Part shown: in pieces, positions 9,479 through 20,567 of the stretch
Numbering within the stretch: position 1 is the stretch's first letter
Layout: each line of letters opens with the position of its first letter
Assembly (NCBI GenBank): GCA_965644315.1
Contig: CBFFRQ010000056.1
Span: 310,001 to 374,000 of the forward strand
Length of the DNA: 64,000 nucleotides
Source: Caecitellus pseudoparvulus
Taxonomy: Eukaryota; Bigyra: Bicosoecida
Direction: 5' to 3'
Notes under the pieces: model-generated
What the model was told of the DNA's origin: nothing
The model's input: the letters and a program-made list of their open reading frames with translations, nothing else
Databases searched by the model: none
Translations under genes and position numbers: made by a program

Positions 9479-11431
9479 CTACTTTTCCTTCCCAGGGAAG
9501 TGTACCGGGGTGTGCGCTGGCCACAGAGCATTGGTCGGCAAATGGGTCAGCAATCCTGTCTTCAACCCTGCCAGCGTGCGCACTTGCTCATGCTGCATCC
9601 AGCTTGAGACCTGGTACGAAGGGTACACGCCGTAGTCCCGGACCGCTGCCAAGGTGCGGCTTTTTGATTGAAAGAAAGGCGTCAATGCAAGTGATGCGAG
9701 TTGATAAAACACACAAGAAGGACCACGGGTCGCTTCGAAGGTCCGAAGGCCGCTGGAAACGGCTGATCGTGCCGCCACGGCAGGAGCAAGGCCAGTGGCA
9801 GTTCGAGCTGATAGGTGGTGTAGCCCGCTGGCACGGGCGCCTGGAACACCAGCCTGCTCACGCGCAGCCGCGTCAGTGTGACGCTCTGCTGTCTTCGTCG
9901 CTCCGCTCGGGTACAAGAGCGGCAGGAGCTCTGCTAGGCTGCTTTGCCCGTGCCGCAGCAAGTGCAGTGCTTGCGGGCGCAAGTCAGGAGCAGCCCCAAG
10001 TGCAACGTCACCTTGGTGCGCGCACGGCACCAATGCAGCCCGCAGACAGGCAGCCAATGCGAGTGAATCTAATAGGCCCATGTTTGCGCCCTGCCCCAGC
10101 TGAGGAGACGTGCCATGTGCAGCGTCGCCAACCACAATCACGTTGCCAGAGGGATGGCGCCATCGGGGCAAGTGCACATGGTTATACTCGGCATACGCAA
10201 AGCTGTCGAGGCTGGACACCTGCTCCTTCACCATGCTACTCAACTCTGGCCACTGCAGTGTGTGTTGGATGTCGTTTGCCCAGGCGTCTGGGCCTGCATC
10301 CTGCCAACGCAGGAAGGAGTCTCCTCCCTCAGGAAGGCTCCAAAACAAGGCCACATGCGGGGGTGCATCATGGCCCTCCGCAAGCCTCCCCACTGGCAAC
10401 GCGCCAGCCATGATGTGGGCGCCCCGGTACTTTTGCTGCAGGGTAGCGGACCACTGAGGGTCTGGACAAGGCACCGCCGCCCACGAAGCACCGAAGGAAA
10501 ACTTCTTCACGCCCTTCTCAAACTCGGCCAAGTCTTCCTTGGCAGAGGAAGCCACCGGCTCCGTGGTCAGCCCCTTGCCCGGCACCCACTTGCATCCGGA
10601 CAAGCTATGCTTGCCTTGCACAACCCTGCGCAGGCGAGACCACGTTCCGTCTGCCACGATCACCAAGTCAAAGGGCTCATCCCCCCAAGGAGCACTGTGT
10701 TTGATCCAGCTGTCTGGATCTGAACCCCACTCGCTGTTCTCTCGTGTGATGTGCTTGTCCACCTGCAACCTGTGATGCGGCGTGTTGCGATCAACAATTT
10801 CCGCAGCATCTGGCGTCCGGCCGGCGAGCAGCAGCGCTCCTCCTGAAGGCTCATGCTGGACAACATCGTGCACGGTATATCCCAGATGAAGCTGAATGGA
10901 TCCACCGGCAGCGTCTAGTGGCTCTGGAGAGCCATCTCCTGCTGCAGCAGACGGGCCCTGCGTGTTTCGGTCGCCCACTGCGTGCCCTTCACGTCTCTTC
11001 ACGGCGCTCATGAGCATTTCAAAGAGCGCCCCACGGTGAATGCCCAAGCCATGGAGACCTTCCTCATTGTCATCATAACCAAGGTCGAATACCTTTCGCT
11101 GATTCAGCACAGACTGGCCCCAGAGCCTCTGAATTGCGTGACCTTGCTCTAGCGCCTGCTGGTGCAGACCCAAGTGGGCCAACACTGAGAGACCGGTCGG
11201 CTGCAGAAGCAAGCCAGCGCCCTTTGGTCTCGCCACATGAGCCTTCTCGATCAAATGCACGTCAGCAGCACACCAATCCCGCAAAAGACAAGCCGCTGCA
11301 GGGCCTGTTGTGCCAGCACCCACAATGCCCACCCGCAATCTCGTCGCAGCAGCAGAAAGGGACATGATAGCATACACACTCTCCGCCAAGGAAAGGGATG
11401 GGCATAAATCAAAACAAGCTTGCCACGACAT
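9479..11431 (-). CDS. FAD-dependent monooxygenase (UbiH/PHBH fold)
   Basis: A single-exon protein of 650 residues. Residues about 32-45 hold the dinucleotide-binding GxGxxG (VGIVGAGTTGPAAA). The DG motif follows in FDLVIVADGTWSRLR. The GD motif near residues 430-445 reads VIVVGDAAHGTSPQLGQGANMG and binds the FAD ribityl. This is the class A flavoprotein hydroxylase pattern (salicylate, p-hydroxybenzoate and ubiquinone hydroxylases), using NAD(P)H and O2 on aromatic or polyketide-like substrates; the substrate cannot be told. The family is usually 380-450 residues. Here an insert of about 80 residues precedes the DG motif and about 150 residues follow the core, including a basic segment. ATGs at 11431 and at residue 23, just before the Rossmann strand, are both possible starts. 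Confidence 0.85.
   Translation of the reverse strand: MSWQACFDLCPSLSLAESVYAIMSLSAAATRLRVGIVGAGTTGPAAACLLRDWCAADVHLIEKAHVARPKGAGLLLQPTGLSVLAHLGLHQQALEQGHAIQRLWGQSVLNQRKVFDLGYDDNEEGLHGLGIHRGALFEMLMSAVKRREGHAVGDRNTQGPSAAAGDGSPEPLDAAGGSIQLHLGYTVHDVVQHEPSGGALLLAGRTPDAAEIVDRNTPHHRLQVDKHITRENSEWGSDPDSWIKHSAPWGDEPFDLVIVADGTWSRLRRVVQGKHSLSGCKWVPGKGLTTEPVASSAKEDLAEFEKGVKKFSFGASWAAVPCPDPQWSATLQQKYRGAHIMAGALPVGRLAEGHDAPPHVALFWSLPEGGDSFLRWQDAGPDAWANDIQHTLQWPELSSMVKEQVSSLDSFAYAEYNHVHLPRWRHPSGNVIVVGDAAHGTSPQLGQGANMGLLDSLALAACLRAALVPCAHQGDVALGAAPDLRPQALHLLRHGQSSLAELLPLLYPSGATKTAERHTDAAAREQAGVPGARASGLHHLSARTATGLAPAVAARSAVSSGLRTFEATRGPSCVFYQLASLALTPFFQSKSRTLAAVRDYGVYPSYQVSSWMQHEQVRTLAGLKTGLLTHLPTNALWPAHTPVHFPGKEK
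10795..10804 (+). repeat. CAATTTCCGC motif, antisense within monooxygenase
   Basis: Exact plus-strand copy inside the minus-strand monooxygenase coding sequence. It is far from any start and is the most likely copy to be a chance match. Confidence 0.6.
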
Positions 11432-11827
11432 GTGCGCGGCGAAACGATTGTGTTGGGCATTCCGTGAGTGGTTGCTTGTTTGTTAACAGCCTGGCGAAAG
11501 TGAAACTTCGTTCAAGAGAGAGTGATATCACGCAAAAAGAGAAGGGCTCCCTCATGGTGCAAAGATCTCTTTGCGAGGCACTGTGCGCCGGCTTGTGTTG
11601 AACAGACACCCACAGCACAGTCTGCTTCTGTGTGGACTGGTTCTTGCTCGGACGTTGGCTGCTGCTCAACCTCCGGCTCGTCGGCAAGTACTCCTGATAA
11701 CCAATTCAACGAAGGCGCCATCCAACCAGCGAGTGGTGCCAGGGCCATTCACGGAAGCTTCGTACGACTTCTCCGTCTTGAGCCTTGCGCAGGCCAGTCT
11801 CGTTCGTCTTCTGCCCACCTGCAAACC
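11432..11827. other. divergent intergenic region, monooxygenase/ELP2
   Basis: About 396 bp between the monooxygenase ATG (minus) and the ELP2 ATG (plus). No TATA box or domain-bearing open frame is evident. It should contain both promoters and 5' leaders. Confidence 0.5.
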
Positions 11828-14531
11828 ATGGCAGCTGTGCCAGAGGCGCGTGGAACGGAGGGTGGTGTTGTGAAGAGCGTTGTGCTGTCGCCCACAGCAG
11901 CATCTGGATGTTGCTGCCCAGTGCATGGCTGTGGGGGGTTTCATGCCGCATTCGTATGCGGTCACAGGGTGTGCATGTTGAGTGATGAGGTGTGTCCAAT
12001 TTCCGCAGGCACGCAGGATCGCACCATGCAAGCGTGCTTAAACTAACTCCGTGCATTCATCACAGAGCCGCCAAATTAAGTGGTCAAGTACACCTTGTGT
12101 GTCTCAGTACACCTGCATCGACAGCTGGAAGACAGCGGGACTAGCAGCGGGCAGGCGTGACGGCAGCGTGGACGTCTGGTTTGCTGTTGGAGGCGACAGC
12201 TACAGTGGGCCTCCGCACGTTGACAGTCCGGCATGCTCTGTTTCCCTGGGCCCAGCTGCCGTGATTGCGATGTGTGCTGTATCTTTGCCTGGTGGGCCCG
12301 CCCTCATCGCAAGCACTCAGGACGGGAGCCTTCACTTTGTGCAAGCGGATGCAGCCAAAGGCACTGCAGAGGTGTCGTTCGTGCACTCTGTCGGCGCCGG
12401 CAGGAAGGGGGTGGTGTCACTTGCAGCAAATTGCTTGCTTGGCGTGGAAGGGTCAGCTCTCATTGCAGGGGGTTGCATGTCGGGGGAGGTGCAGGTGCTT
12501 GTTGCCGATGTTGCGGCAGGTCGCTTCCAGCCTCTGGGGTGCTTGGTCGGGCACTCGGACTGGGTGCGATCTGTTCACTGGGGCGCTAGAGATTCGACAG
12601 ATGACAAGGGGGCCTTTTTGCTGGTTAGCGGTGGCCAGGATTCCCGCATTCGTGTGTGGGTGGTGACGCCAACTCCGCCTGGAGCTGCGAGCCCAGACCC
12701 TCACCGCGCTGCTACTGCTATAGCAGGCGCGGACATGAGTCTGCTGTCAGCATCTGCGGTGGACCTAGCCGTTCCTGACATTGCCCCAGCACTGTTCACT
12801 CGTCAATCTGCCCAGTCCTGGGGCTGCACCGCCGTGCTTGACAGCGTCATTTCTGGCCACGAAGACTGGATTACGTGCGTGCGGTGGTGGCCGTGCCCTT
12901 CTCAATCTGCTTCTCAGCGGATCATATCTGTCTCAGCTGATAAGAGCTGTGTGTTGTGGGATGGAGTGGTTGGGAAGGGGGAGGCGCCATGGCAGCCGTC
13001 TGTCCGCGTGGGGGGCATCTCTGGCCGCGCGACAGGGATTGCCGGGTGTGCCGTGAGTAGCGACGGTACATCGCTCGTCACCCACGGGCATGCTGGCGAC
13101 ATCCACTTGTGGAGACTGGACCAGGCAGATCCCACAGCCTCCACCTGGGACCCGGTTCCTGTCCCGTGTGGGCATTCAGCAGCGATCAATGACATGCAGT
13201 GGGACCAAGAAGGCGCTTATCTGTTGTCGGCATCCAGTGACAAGACTGTCCGTGCTTGGTCTCACGTGAAGCCGTCTGCTGAGGTCGCGGCCCGGTCCTT
13301 GCATGAAATTGGCCGCCCGTTGGTGCACGGCCATGAAGTGCGGGCCATCTGCCAGCCGCGAGGAGCAGTGCCAGACCATACCCTAGTCGTCGCAAGCGCA
13401 GAGAAAGTGTTGCGAGCTTTCAACGCCACCCAGGCATTCCTAGCTCACTTGCGGGGCAGTGCGGGGGAGGCGACCAAGCCAGAAGACGCCTGGCTGTCCC
13501 CGGGCTTGCCACGCCCATACGGAGCGCTGGTTCCCGAGCTCGGGCTCTCTGTGCTGGCAACTGGGGGTCCAGCGGATGGGAGCAGTCCAGCTCCTGCCCC
13601 GACGGTGGATGATGTTGAGGCCCGGCTCGCAGTTGAGCAAGAGCTCAAGGACGCTGCCCTCCAGGGGCGGGCCGTGCCGGCACATGCAGCAAGCAGCACC
13701 CCACAGGCTACCAGGCATGCTCCTGAAGCGACTTTCACGATTCCTGAGCGCCAAACTTACGGGCTGCCCACTGTGGATGAGTTGATGAGTGAAGGTCAGT
13801 GGGTTGAGTCGCGCAAGCTGTACGCGCATGGGAACGACGTTGTCGCCGTCGCGGCGTCTCCATGCGGCAGAACAATTGTCAGCACATGCGAGGCTCGGTC
13901 TCACGAACATGCTCAAGTTCAAGTCTGGGATTCGGCCTCCTGGAGTCCACAGTGCCGAGTGGGGGAGCACACAGGCACTGTGGCCAAGCTGTGCTTCTCC
14001 CCCTGTGGACGGCTTCTGGCAGCTGTTTCAAAAGACAGGCATGTGAGCTTGTTTGCCCATGAACCAAATGCCTCTGGGTCTGGTCGTCTGACACAGTTGG
14101 CGCGGTTTGCAGGCCACAAGAGGGCTGTGACTGCAGTGGCGTGGAAGGCTGTCGCGGGTCTCAGGCTGGTTACAGGTTGCCGGGGAGGGAAAGTCAAGAC
14201 TTGGTTAATTGAGGGCCTGCCTGAGGATCCAGCAGCCCCTTTGAACTTGGAAGTGCTGAAAGTCAGTGCCGGGCCCCAACTCCTTGCTGTGCGCAAGAAA
14301 GAGGTGGCGAGCCTCGCGTGTGCTCCGGCTTGCCTTGGCGGGTTCCTTGCTGTAGGGCTGGACAGTGGTGAGACGTGGCTCGTTGAAGGTGTCGACAGTG
14401 CTACTGCAAGGTGCTTGGATGTAGTGGGCTCGTCGGGACCCGCAGTCACAGCTTTGGCTTGGCATCCTTCCGAGCCTGGTACCCTTGCCATCGGCGACGC
14501 TGAGGGGGCCCTCGCCCTGGTGGCCTGTTGA
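11828..14531 (+). CDS. ELP2: Elongator complex protein 2 (WD40)
   Basis: Two exons, 11828-11989 and 12066-14531, give 875 residues, close to human ELP2. The 76-nt intron has donor GAG/GTGTGT, a good branch site (ACTAAC near 12042) and acceptor CATCACAG, and keeps phase 0. WD40 hallmarks in family order: GHSDWVRSVHWG, GGQDSRIRVW, SGHEDWITCVRW, SADKSCVLWDG, the RVGGISGR and HGHAGDIHLWRL region, CGHSAAINDMQWDQEGAYLL, then SAEKVLRAF. After a linker the second propeller starts KLYAHGNDVVAVAASPCGR and holds SKDRHVSLF. ELP2 is the propeller scaffold of Elongator, which modifies U34 of tRNA wobble positions. It is cytosolic in characterised species. Exon 1 carries the first blade strands. Confidence 0.93.
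11997..12006 (+). repeat. CAATTTCCGC motif, copy in ELP2 intron 1
   Basis: Exact copy, followed directly by AG, near the 5' end of ELP2 intron 1 and about 170 nt after the ATG. The AG here cannot be the acceptor of an in-phase intron from the 11989 donor because only 19 nt would remain. Confidence 0.8.
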
Positions 14532-14670
14532 GCAGCGGCGGGCCTGCCTCCCTGCTACTCGAGCCGCTTCACATTTCAAAATCCACCCCTTACATGCCCA
14601 CTCACACCCTGCTTAAGGCTTTAGCTCAGTGGACGAACCGCCAAAACTCGATGTGACTGGCGCAAACGCT

Positions 14671-14680
14671 CAATTTCCGC
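14671..14680 (+). repeat. CAATTTCCGC motif at PCYT2-like start
   Basis: Exact copy, one base before the ATG of the ethanolamine-phosphate cytidylyltransferase (ATG at 14682). If it marks transcription initiation, the 5' leader would be nearly absent. Confidence 0.8.
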
Positions 14681-14681
14681 G

Positions 14682-16176
14682 ATGGCCCAGACAACCGAGA
14701 GTGCACGGTGGAAACCCGAGACAGTGGCGGCGGCAGCAGCTGCAGCCGTTGGACTGACGGGGGTTGCAGCAGCTGCGTACTTCTGGAAGCAGAATGCTGC
14801 CTTGTCTGCACGGCTACGAGACGCTGAAGAGGCTGAATCTCTGCGCTCACGTGCCCTTGCGAACGGCTTGGCCGCTGGTGTTGACACCCCGCCCGGAAAG
14901 AAAGTCCGGATTTACATGTGAGGGGGGCGAAACCACTGCAGCCGCGCAATGTATGGAGCGCGCGCACCGTTGGCTGCCTTTCCTTACAGTGACGGGTGCT
15001 TTGACTGCTATCATTTCGGACACAGGTGCGGCACAGCTGTTCGGACAGCAAGCGTCGCAGCCAAGTGGGCGGGCATCCCCCCACTGCGTGCCGTGCCCCT
15101 TGCGCAGCAATGCCCTGCGACAGGCCAGGGCTGTGGGAGATGTCTTGCTGGTTGGCGTTCACACGGACAGCGAGGTGCAGCGAATCAAGGGCTCGGCACC
15201 TGTGACCCCTGAGCAAGAGCGCTACGCGGCCCTCCGAGCGTGCAAGTTTGTGGATGAAGTGATCGAAGGGGCCCCATACGTGCCGACAAAGGAGTGGATT
15301 GACACGCTGCGGTCTCAGTACGGAGTGGATTACATCGTGCATGGCGACGATCCATGCTTCACGCCTGATGGCCAGGACGCGTATGCGTACGCGAAGGAGC
15401 TGAATATGTTCAAGATCGTCAAGCGCACAGAGGGAGTGAGCACTACGGACTTGGTGGGTCGCATGCTGCTCATGACCCGTGAGCACCACGTTCACACTCC
15501 CGTGGACCCGGCCGCCAGCGGGGACTTCAAGCGACTGCGCTCGGCCAGTTGGGCAGATGAAGCCACCACCACTGCTGGGCAGTCACACTTCTTGCCCACA
15601 GCTCGGAGGATCAGGCAGTTTGCAAGCGACCGCGTTCCCACGAAGTCAGACAAGGTTGTGTACCTGCCTGGGGCATTTGACTTGTTCACAGAGGGGCACA
15701 TCCAAGCAATGAAAGCTGCCAAGGCGCTTGGAACCTTCCTCGTCGTGGGCGTTTACGACGACCAGACGGTCAACAAGGTTCAGGGTGGCGGACACCCAGT
15801 CATGAACCTCCATGAACGGAGCCTTTCGGTGCTGGCATGCCGATACGCGGATGAAGTGATCATCGGCGCCCCGCGTCACGTTACCGAAGACCTGCTCACC
15901 AGCATGAATGTGAGCGTCGTGGCACATGGCACTGCATCCGAAGGCAAGTACCTTGAGAGTTTTGGACAAGGCGTGGACGCCCCAGACGACCCCTTCTTTG
16001 TGGCGAAGAAAGCGGGAAAGTTCCACGTCTTTGCTTCCCCTTCCTCCATGCTGGTCACGACAGTCATCGAGCGTGTCATGGCACACCGTGAAGAGCTTGC
16101 GGCCAAAGTGAAGCGCAAGGCCAAGGCAGAGTCGTCATACTACTCCAATACGAAGACTTATGTCAGTGAGGGGTAG
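14682..16176 (+). CDS. PCYT2: ethanolamine-phosphate cytidylyltransferase
   Basis: Three exons (14682-14917, 14990-15025, 15108-16176) give 446 residues. The 36-nt middle exon encodes the heart of the first active site. Residues about 17-34 are an Ala-rich membrane anchor, as in the plant enzyme. The first cytidylyltransferase domain starts RIYIDGCFDCYHFGHSNALRQ, with HxGH at 87-90, and contains the RTEGVSTTD signature. A second domain begins near residue 274 with VVYLPGAFDLFTEGH. The enzyme makes CDP-ethanolamine from CTP and phosphoethanolamine in the Kennedy pathway for phosphatidylethanolamine, usually at the ER or outer mitochondrial membrane. In the second domain the first His of HxGH is Thr285, so catalysis is expected only from the first domain. 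Confidence 0.95.
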
Positions 16177-16184
16177 CTCTCAAT

Positions 16185-19100
16185 TCATGCTGGCGAGCTA
16201 TGCCGATTGGATGCAACAAGCGGGACAGCGAAGAAGCGCCGCTTGAATGTTCCCCGCGCCCCCGTTCCCCCTCCCAGACTAGTCTTGATCAGGGCAAGTT
16301 GCGTATTTTGACTTTGTTCGACCCCACCGGCGTCTCCACATGCCGCTTCCTTGGGTGTCGATGCCTCTTGGCGAACACCGGCTTCAAGTTCAGGCTGTCC
16401 ACGACCAAGTTGCAGCTGCATACTTGAGGGCAAAAGGGGCTTTCTGGCGGGCGAAACATGGCGTGGAAACCGATGAAGACTCCCCGCTTGGGGCACCCTC
16501 TGCTCCTCAAGCTGAAAGTCAGCCCTGAAGGGAACACTTGCAGTGCACTGCTCTCGATCACCCGCCTCAAAACGAACGAGCACGGACCCTCGCACTGTGG
16601 TAGCAGGCTGCGTGCCTAAGACCATGACGACCAAGGCTGCGTTTATGCCACGTGCAATGTGCCCTGTTGATTGCCTGAGGTGCAGGCGCACTCCTGGTGG
16701 CGGGCAAGCCCGAAGGGAAGCTCGCACCCTCGCTGGGCGCTTGGACAGGTTCTTCACAGCAAGCTGTCCTGCAAAGAGCACCCCTACAGGAATCACACCA
16801 AAGTCCATGCAGTCTGTTGAGAGTGACATTAGATTGCTGGGGCTGTCAGACTGTGAATCTGTGCTCGGGTCAGCCTTTGAGGTGTTCGTCGCATGGAGGC
16901 CCGACATGCTGTTTCGCGCTGTCCAAGCGGTGGCACCAGGATGGAAATCCCATTGCCTCTTTGCTGAGCATGGTGTCACATTCTCAGATGCGTCAGCCGC
17001 CTTGTCTGACGTCAAGGCGGCCCGCCCCTCATGGCCAACATCAGTGGCAACGCCCACGGGTGAGAAGGGGGCGCGCGAAAAGATGAGCTGCGGCGCACAT
17101 TTTTCTGAGCCTATAACATACTGGGCTGACTCAGTTGCCCCGTGCTGGCTGTCACGCGCCAACTCTGCAATATCCTCGGCACTCTGGCGCTCAGGTGTTG
17201 CCGGGGACCAGCATCCGTTTCCTGAGTCTGTGAGGTTGGGTGCCGTGGAAGGATTTTTGACAGGAAACGCAAACGACCCCTCATACTGTGACAGTTGGAA
17301 TCCAGGACTCTTGATTTTTGGAGCTGGCGGCGATGGCGCTGCCTGCGAAGCGCTAGTTGATGCGGCAACATGAAGGTTTGTGTCCAGCAACGCAGGCTCC
17401 GCTTGCGACGAAGCTACCTCCCACCATGAGGATGCAGGTGCATAGTGGGCGCTCTCAACGCCGCCGTGGGTCGATGCAGGCGTACTGAGCAGGCCTGACC
17501 GAGCTGTGCGCTCTGTGCGTTGAGTCGTAGCCAAACATCGTGCTTGTTTGGGCCGCTGCAGGGCACGGCTACGAAGAGTACCCTGTTCGCTAGGCGGCTC
17601 CTCGTCCCCGTGTTCAAGAAAGTTCCTTCTTTTCAAGCCTTTAAGGGCTTCAGTGCTTGCATGCAGGAAGGTCCGTGCTTGGCGTATGAGTGTCGGGCTG
17701 TGGAGGGCGCCTTGTGTGGGAAAGAACCCCTCCTGTTCTACCAGAAGCGACGTCCCACCCAAACCATGAAACGGATCAGGTAGTGCCAGCTTTGGAATGC
17801 GCCCAGCTGCCGTGCTTTGGGGCTCGGGAGCGACCACCTCCTCAGGCTCGTCCACACTGCAGCTAAGCCATGCGCTGCTTTGCTGCAAGTGCTGCACTTG
17901 CTCAACAGGCTGCGATAAGCTATCAGCAGCGGATTCTCGCTCATTTTTGCCCCAAGCTGACCCATTTATAGCCCCCCTTGAGTGCTGGCTCGTCTTGAGT
18001 CCGTGCTGAAGCGTGCCTGCCGCGGAGAGAGAAGTGGGGTCAAATGGGAGAGGGCAAATGCGAAGCCAAGGAGGAGGACATACCCAGATCCGGCTCAGAG
18101 TCACATTTCATGGGGCCCCGAAAATGCAAGCTGGAGGCAAGTTGTGAAGCTGCTTTGGTTCTTCGCAGCCCTCGCCTCTCGTCCAGAGACTGGTGTCGAA
18201 AATCACTGCCCACGCCTTTGAGCGAGTCGGACGCCACAGGGCTGAACTTGCTCAAGACCTGCATATGAGAGAGCCAAAAGTGCAATTGAAACGCACCCTT
18301 ACTCGTGCCTCGGTAGGTGTTGATTTGGAATGCAGGCAACGCACCTGTTGCTTCAGGCGCCGTTCCCGCGTTGAGCGTTCCAGCGTCCGTGGCGGGAGAG
18401 TCCCGTAAGCAAGGTATTGGGGGTTCGAATCTGGGAGGAGTGAAAGGTTGGTGTCACTTTTTCCGCGTCGCCGAGTTCAACTGTGCCCAAGACCAACCTT
18501 CCTGTGAGCCATGCCCTCCTCGAGTGGAGTCACGCACAGCTGCACGAGCAACAGCAGCCCGCTCATCGCTCGGAGAAGACCGTCGCGGACGCCTAAAATT
18601 CATGGATGCAAGTGTCACAAGCTAGCTGCTAAAAGGTGCACGGGCTTCCTGGGTGGTCCCGGCAGCTGCCAGCGTTGCGACTTCGTGAGTGTGCTCAAAA
18701 ACCGCACCGCGGGCCAGAGCAGCAGCGAAGCAATGCCCCCGATGTGGGCCGGGCTTCGAAACGTAGTAACTGAGCGGGTGCCCCCTCACGTCTTGTGCCT
18801 AGCTGTCTACTCTCGAACAGCACCCATGAAGTTTGTGGCGAACGTGGGACTGCAGACTCCAGTCACTGGTTTTCTTCCTCTTGCACAGCCCACTTGGGCC
18901 AGCGCCTGGCTAGGAGAGCACCCAACCACACCCACTCACCCTTCTCGTGTGCTGGCGTGTAAAGACCAAGTTTTTGCGTGCCCACACTGCCTTCCTCGAG
19001 CAGCGGGCCGACGGTGTGCGTGTGTGGGGATGGGCACAACCTTTGAGCAGGGTCATGCTCGGGAAGAGCTTCAACTCAGAGCCCATGGCATTCCCACAAA

Positions 19101-19281
19101 GAGTAGTGCATCAAAGCACATTTTGCACCAACCTTCGAAGAGAGCGCTGCACCCGCTTTGGACCGCCGGGAAGTGCACCTACACATTGCTCGGGCATTCT
19201 CCCTGGGGAGCTGGTTCGAGATGCATGTGCAGCAGGCTGGGATGCAAGCCTGCCTATTTCAAAATTTGACCCTGTATCCAT
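16185..19281 (-). CDS. multi-exon protein with ASH/MSP-like segment, unidentified
   Basis: The largest exon is 18016-16185. Upstream an exon ends at 18084, after CDSEPDLG, with a GTATGT donor and a 67-nt intron that joins in phase to GTLQHG. Going 5', exons 18769-18642, 18905-18811, 19074-18940 and 19281-19129 join in phase from an ATG at 19281; exons between 18640 and 18340 are coding but unresolved. Near 16840-16600 the protein reads DFGVIPVGVLFAGQLAVKNL and continues with beta-rich sequence, the pattern of an ASH/MSP immunoglobulin-like domain as in HYDIN and other ciliary proteins. The remainder is Ser-rich and disordered. A ciliary role is inferred from that domain alone. The gene ends 8 bp from the convergent cytidylyltransferase and is divergent from the aldolase. 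Confidence 0.6.
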
Positions 19282-19365
19282 GACAACGTACAGACTTGCG
19301 AAATATGATTAGGCTTGCTGATTTGTGCGACCTAGCTTCGAAGCGTCAGGGTTTCTGTGTTTGCC

Positions 19366-20567
19366 ATGATCAATTTCCGCGCCCTCGCAACACCAGCGGT
19401 GCGGGCAGCGCACCGCCACATTGGGTTTTCCACGGCGGCGGCTCGTGCCATTGACGTGCGAAGTGATACAGTGACCCAGCCCAGTGCCGGCATGATTATG
19501 GCAATGATGGACGCGCGGACGGGTGGGAAAGCGCGACCGGGTGCTGCTGCCCGCCTGGCTCCTGGTACGCCCTCCTTTGCTGCCTTGCAGGAGATGATGT
19601 CTACGGCGAAGACCCCTCCATCAACGAGTTGTGTCGAGTGGCTGCAGAGACTCTTGGGAAGGAAGCGGCCCTGTTTGTTCCTTCCGGGACGATGGGCAAT
19701 CTGGTCAGCTTGGCTGCCCTTGCAAGTGGCAGCGGCCTCGGGTCCGAGGTGCTGGTGGGGGACGAGTCACACATCTACCACTACGAGCAGGGGGGCATGA
19801 GCACCTTGCTGGGATTATCGCAGCACGTCGTTCGCACTGCCCCAGATGGAACGCTTCCGCTTGAGGAGGTGGCAAAGGCCTGCCGGCCAGATGATGCACA
19901 CTACGCTCGAACCACCGCGGTGGCTGTGGAAAACACACACAATCGGTGCGGCGGGCGAGTTCTACCTCTAGAGTACATGCAAGACCTTCGGGACCTGGCA
20001 GATGAACGCAGCTTGAGCGTGCACGTGGACGGAGCACGCCTGTTCAATGCTGCTGAAGCCTTGAGCGTCCCGGTGTGGAAGCTCGCTTCCTGTGCAGACA
20101 CTGTGACTGTGTGCCTGTCCAAGGGACTGGGGGCGCCCGTCGGATCCGTCGTTGCGGGAAGTGCCAGCTTGATCGCGCAGGCTCACCGCACGAGGAAGAT
20201 GCTGGGGGGGGGCATGAGGCAGGCCGGCTCACTCGCAGGCGCCGGCCTTTTCGCTCTGCGTGAGAACGTTAGTGGACTTGCGCGAGACCACAAGAATGCT
20301 CGCATGATGGCGAAGCTGCTGGGCGCGTGCAAGTTCATTCACGTGGACGCTGCAGCTGTTGAAAGCAACATCGTCTACTTCGACGTGCCTGGTCTGGACG
20401 CGGAAGCTGTTGTGTCCGCCGCAAAAGCTGAGGGAGTCTTGCTGAGCTCTTATGGCACGAGCCGACTGCGACTGGTCACTCACCTTCAGGTTTCTGACAC
20501 TCAGGCTGAGCGAGTAGTGGACGTGTTGGTGAAGGCTGTGGAGGAGGTGGCGCAGCAGCAGCAGTAG
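19366..20567 (+). CDS. threonine aldolase (PLP-dependent)
   Basis: Two exons, 19366-19522 and 19591-20567, give 377 residues. The intron splits the codon of RTGDDVYGEDPS, a conserved block. Other hallmarks are DVRSDTVTQPS at the start of the domain, FVPSGTMGNLVSL, GDESHIYHYEQGG, NTHNRCGGRVLPL, HVDGARLFNAA, and SKGLGAPVGS with the PLP Lys at residue 230. It splits threonine or allo-threonine into glycine and acetaldehyde. Residues 1-30 (basic, Ala-rich, no acids) look like a mitochondrial presequence. However, the CAATTTCCGC motif overlaps the first codons; if it marks the transcript start, translation would begin at a downstream Met without that presequence. The last 92 bp overlap the antisense CHAT/NB-ARC frame. 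Confidence 0.93.
19371..19380 (+). repeat. CAATTTCCGC motif at threonine aldolase start
   Basis: Exact copy beginning five bases after the A of the first ATG, so it encodes Asn-Phe-Arg if translated. Confidence 0.8.

Noticed and set aside
16543-17373. 276-codon plus-strand open frame
   Set aside because: Antisense to the ASH/MSP-like gene exon, which has the better supported frame.
18412-18440. GGTTCGAATC, resembling a tRNA T-loop
   Set aside because: The flanking bases do not form a T stem or acceptor stem, there is no matching D arm or anticodon arm, and the minus strand is coding here.
18511-19269. 252-codon plus-strand open frame
   Set aside because: It is antisense to in-phase minus-strand exons and has no domain; a GC-bias shadow.
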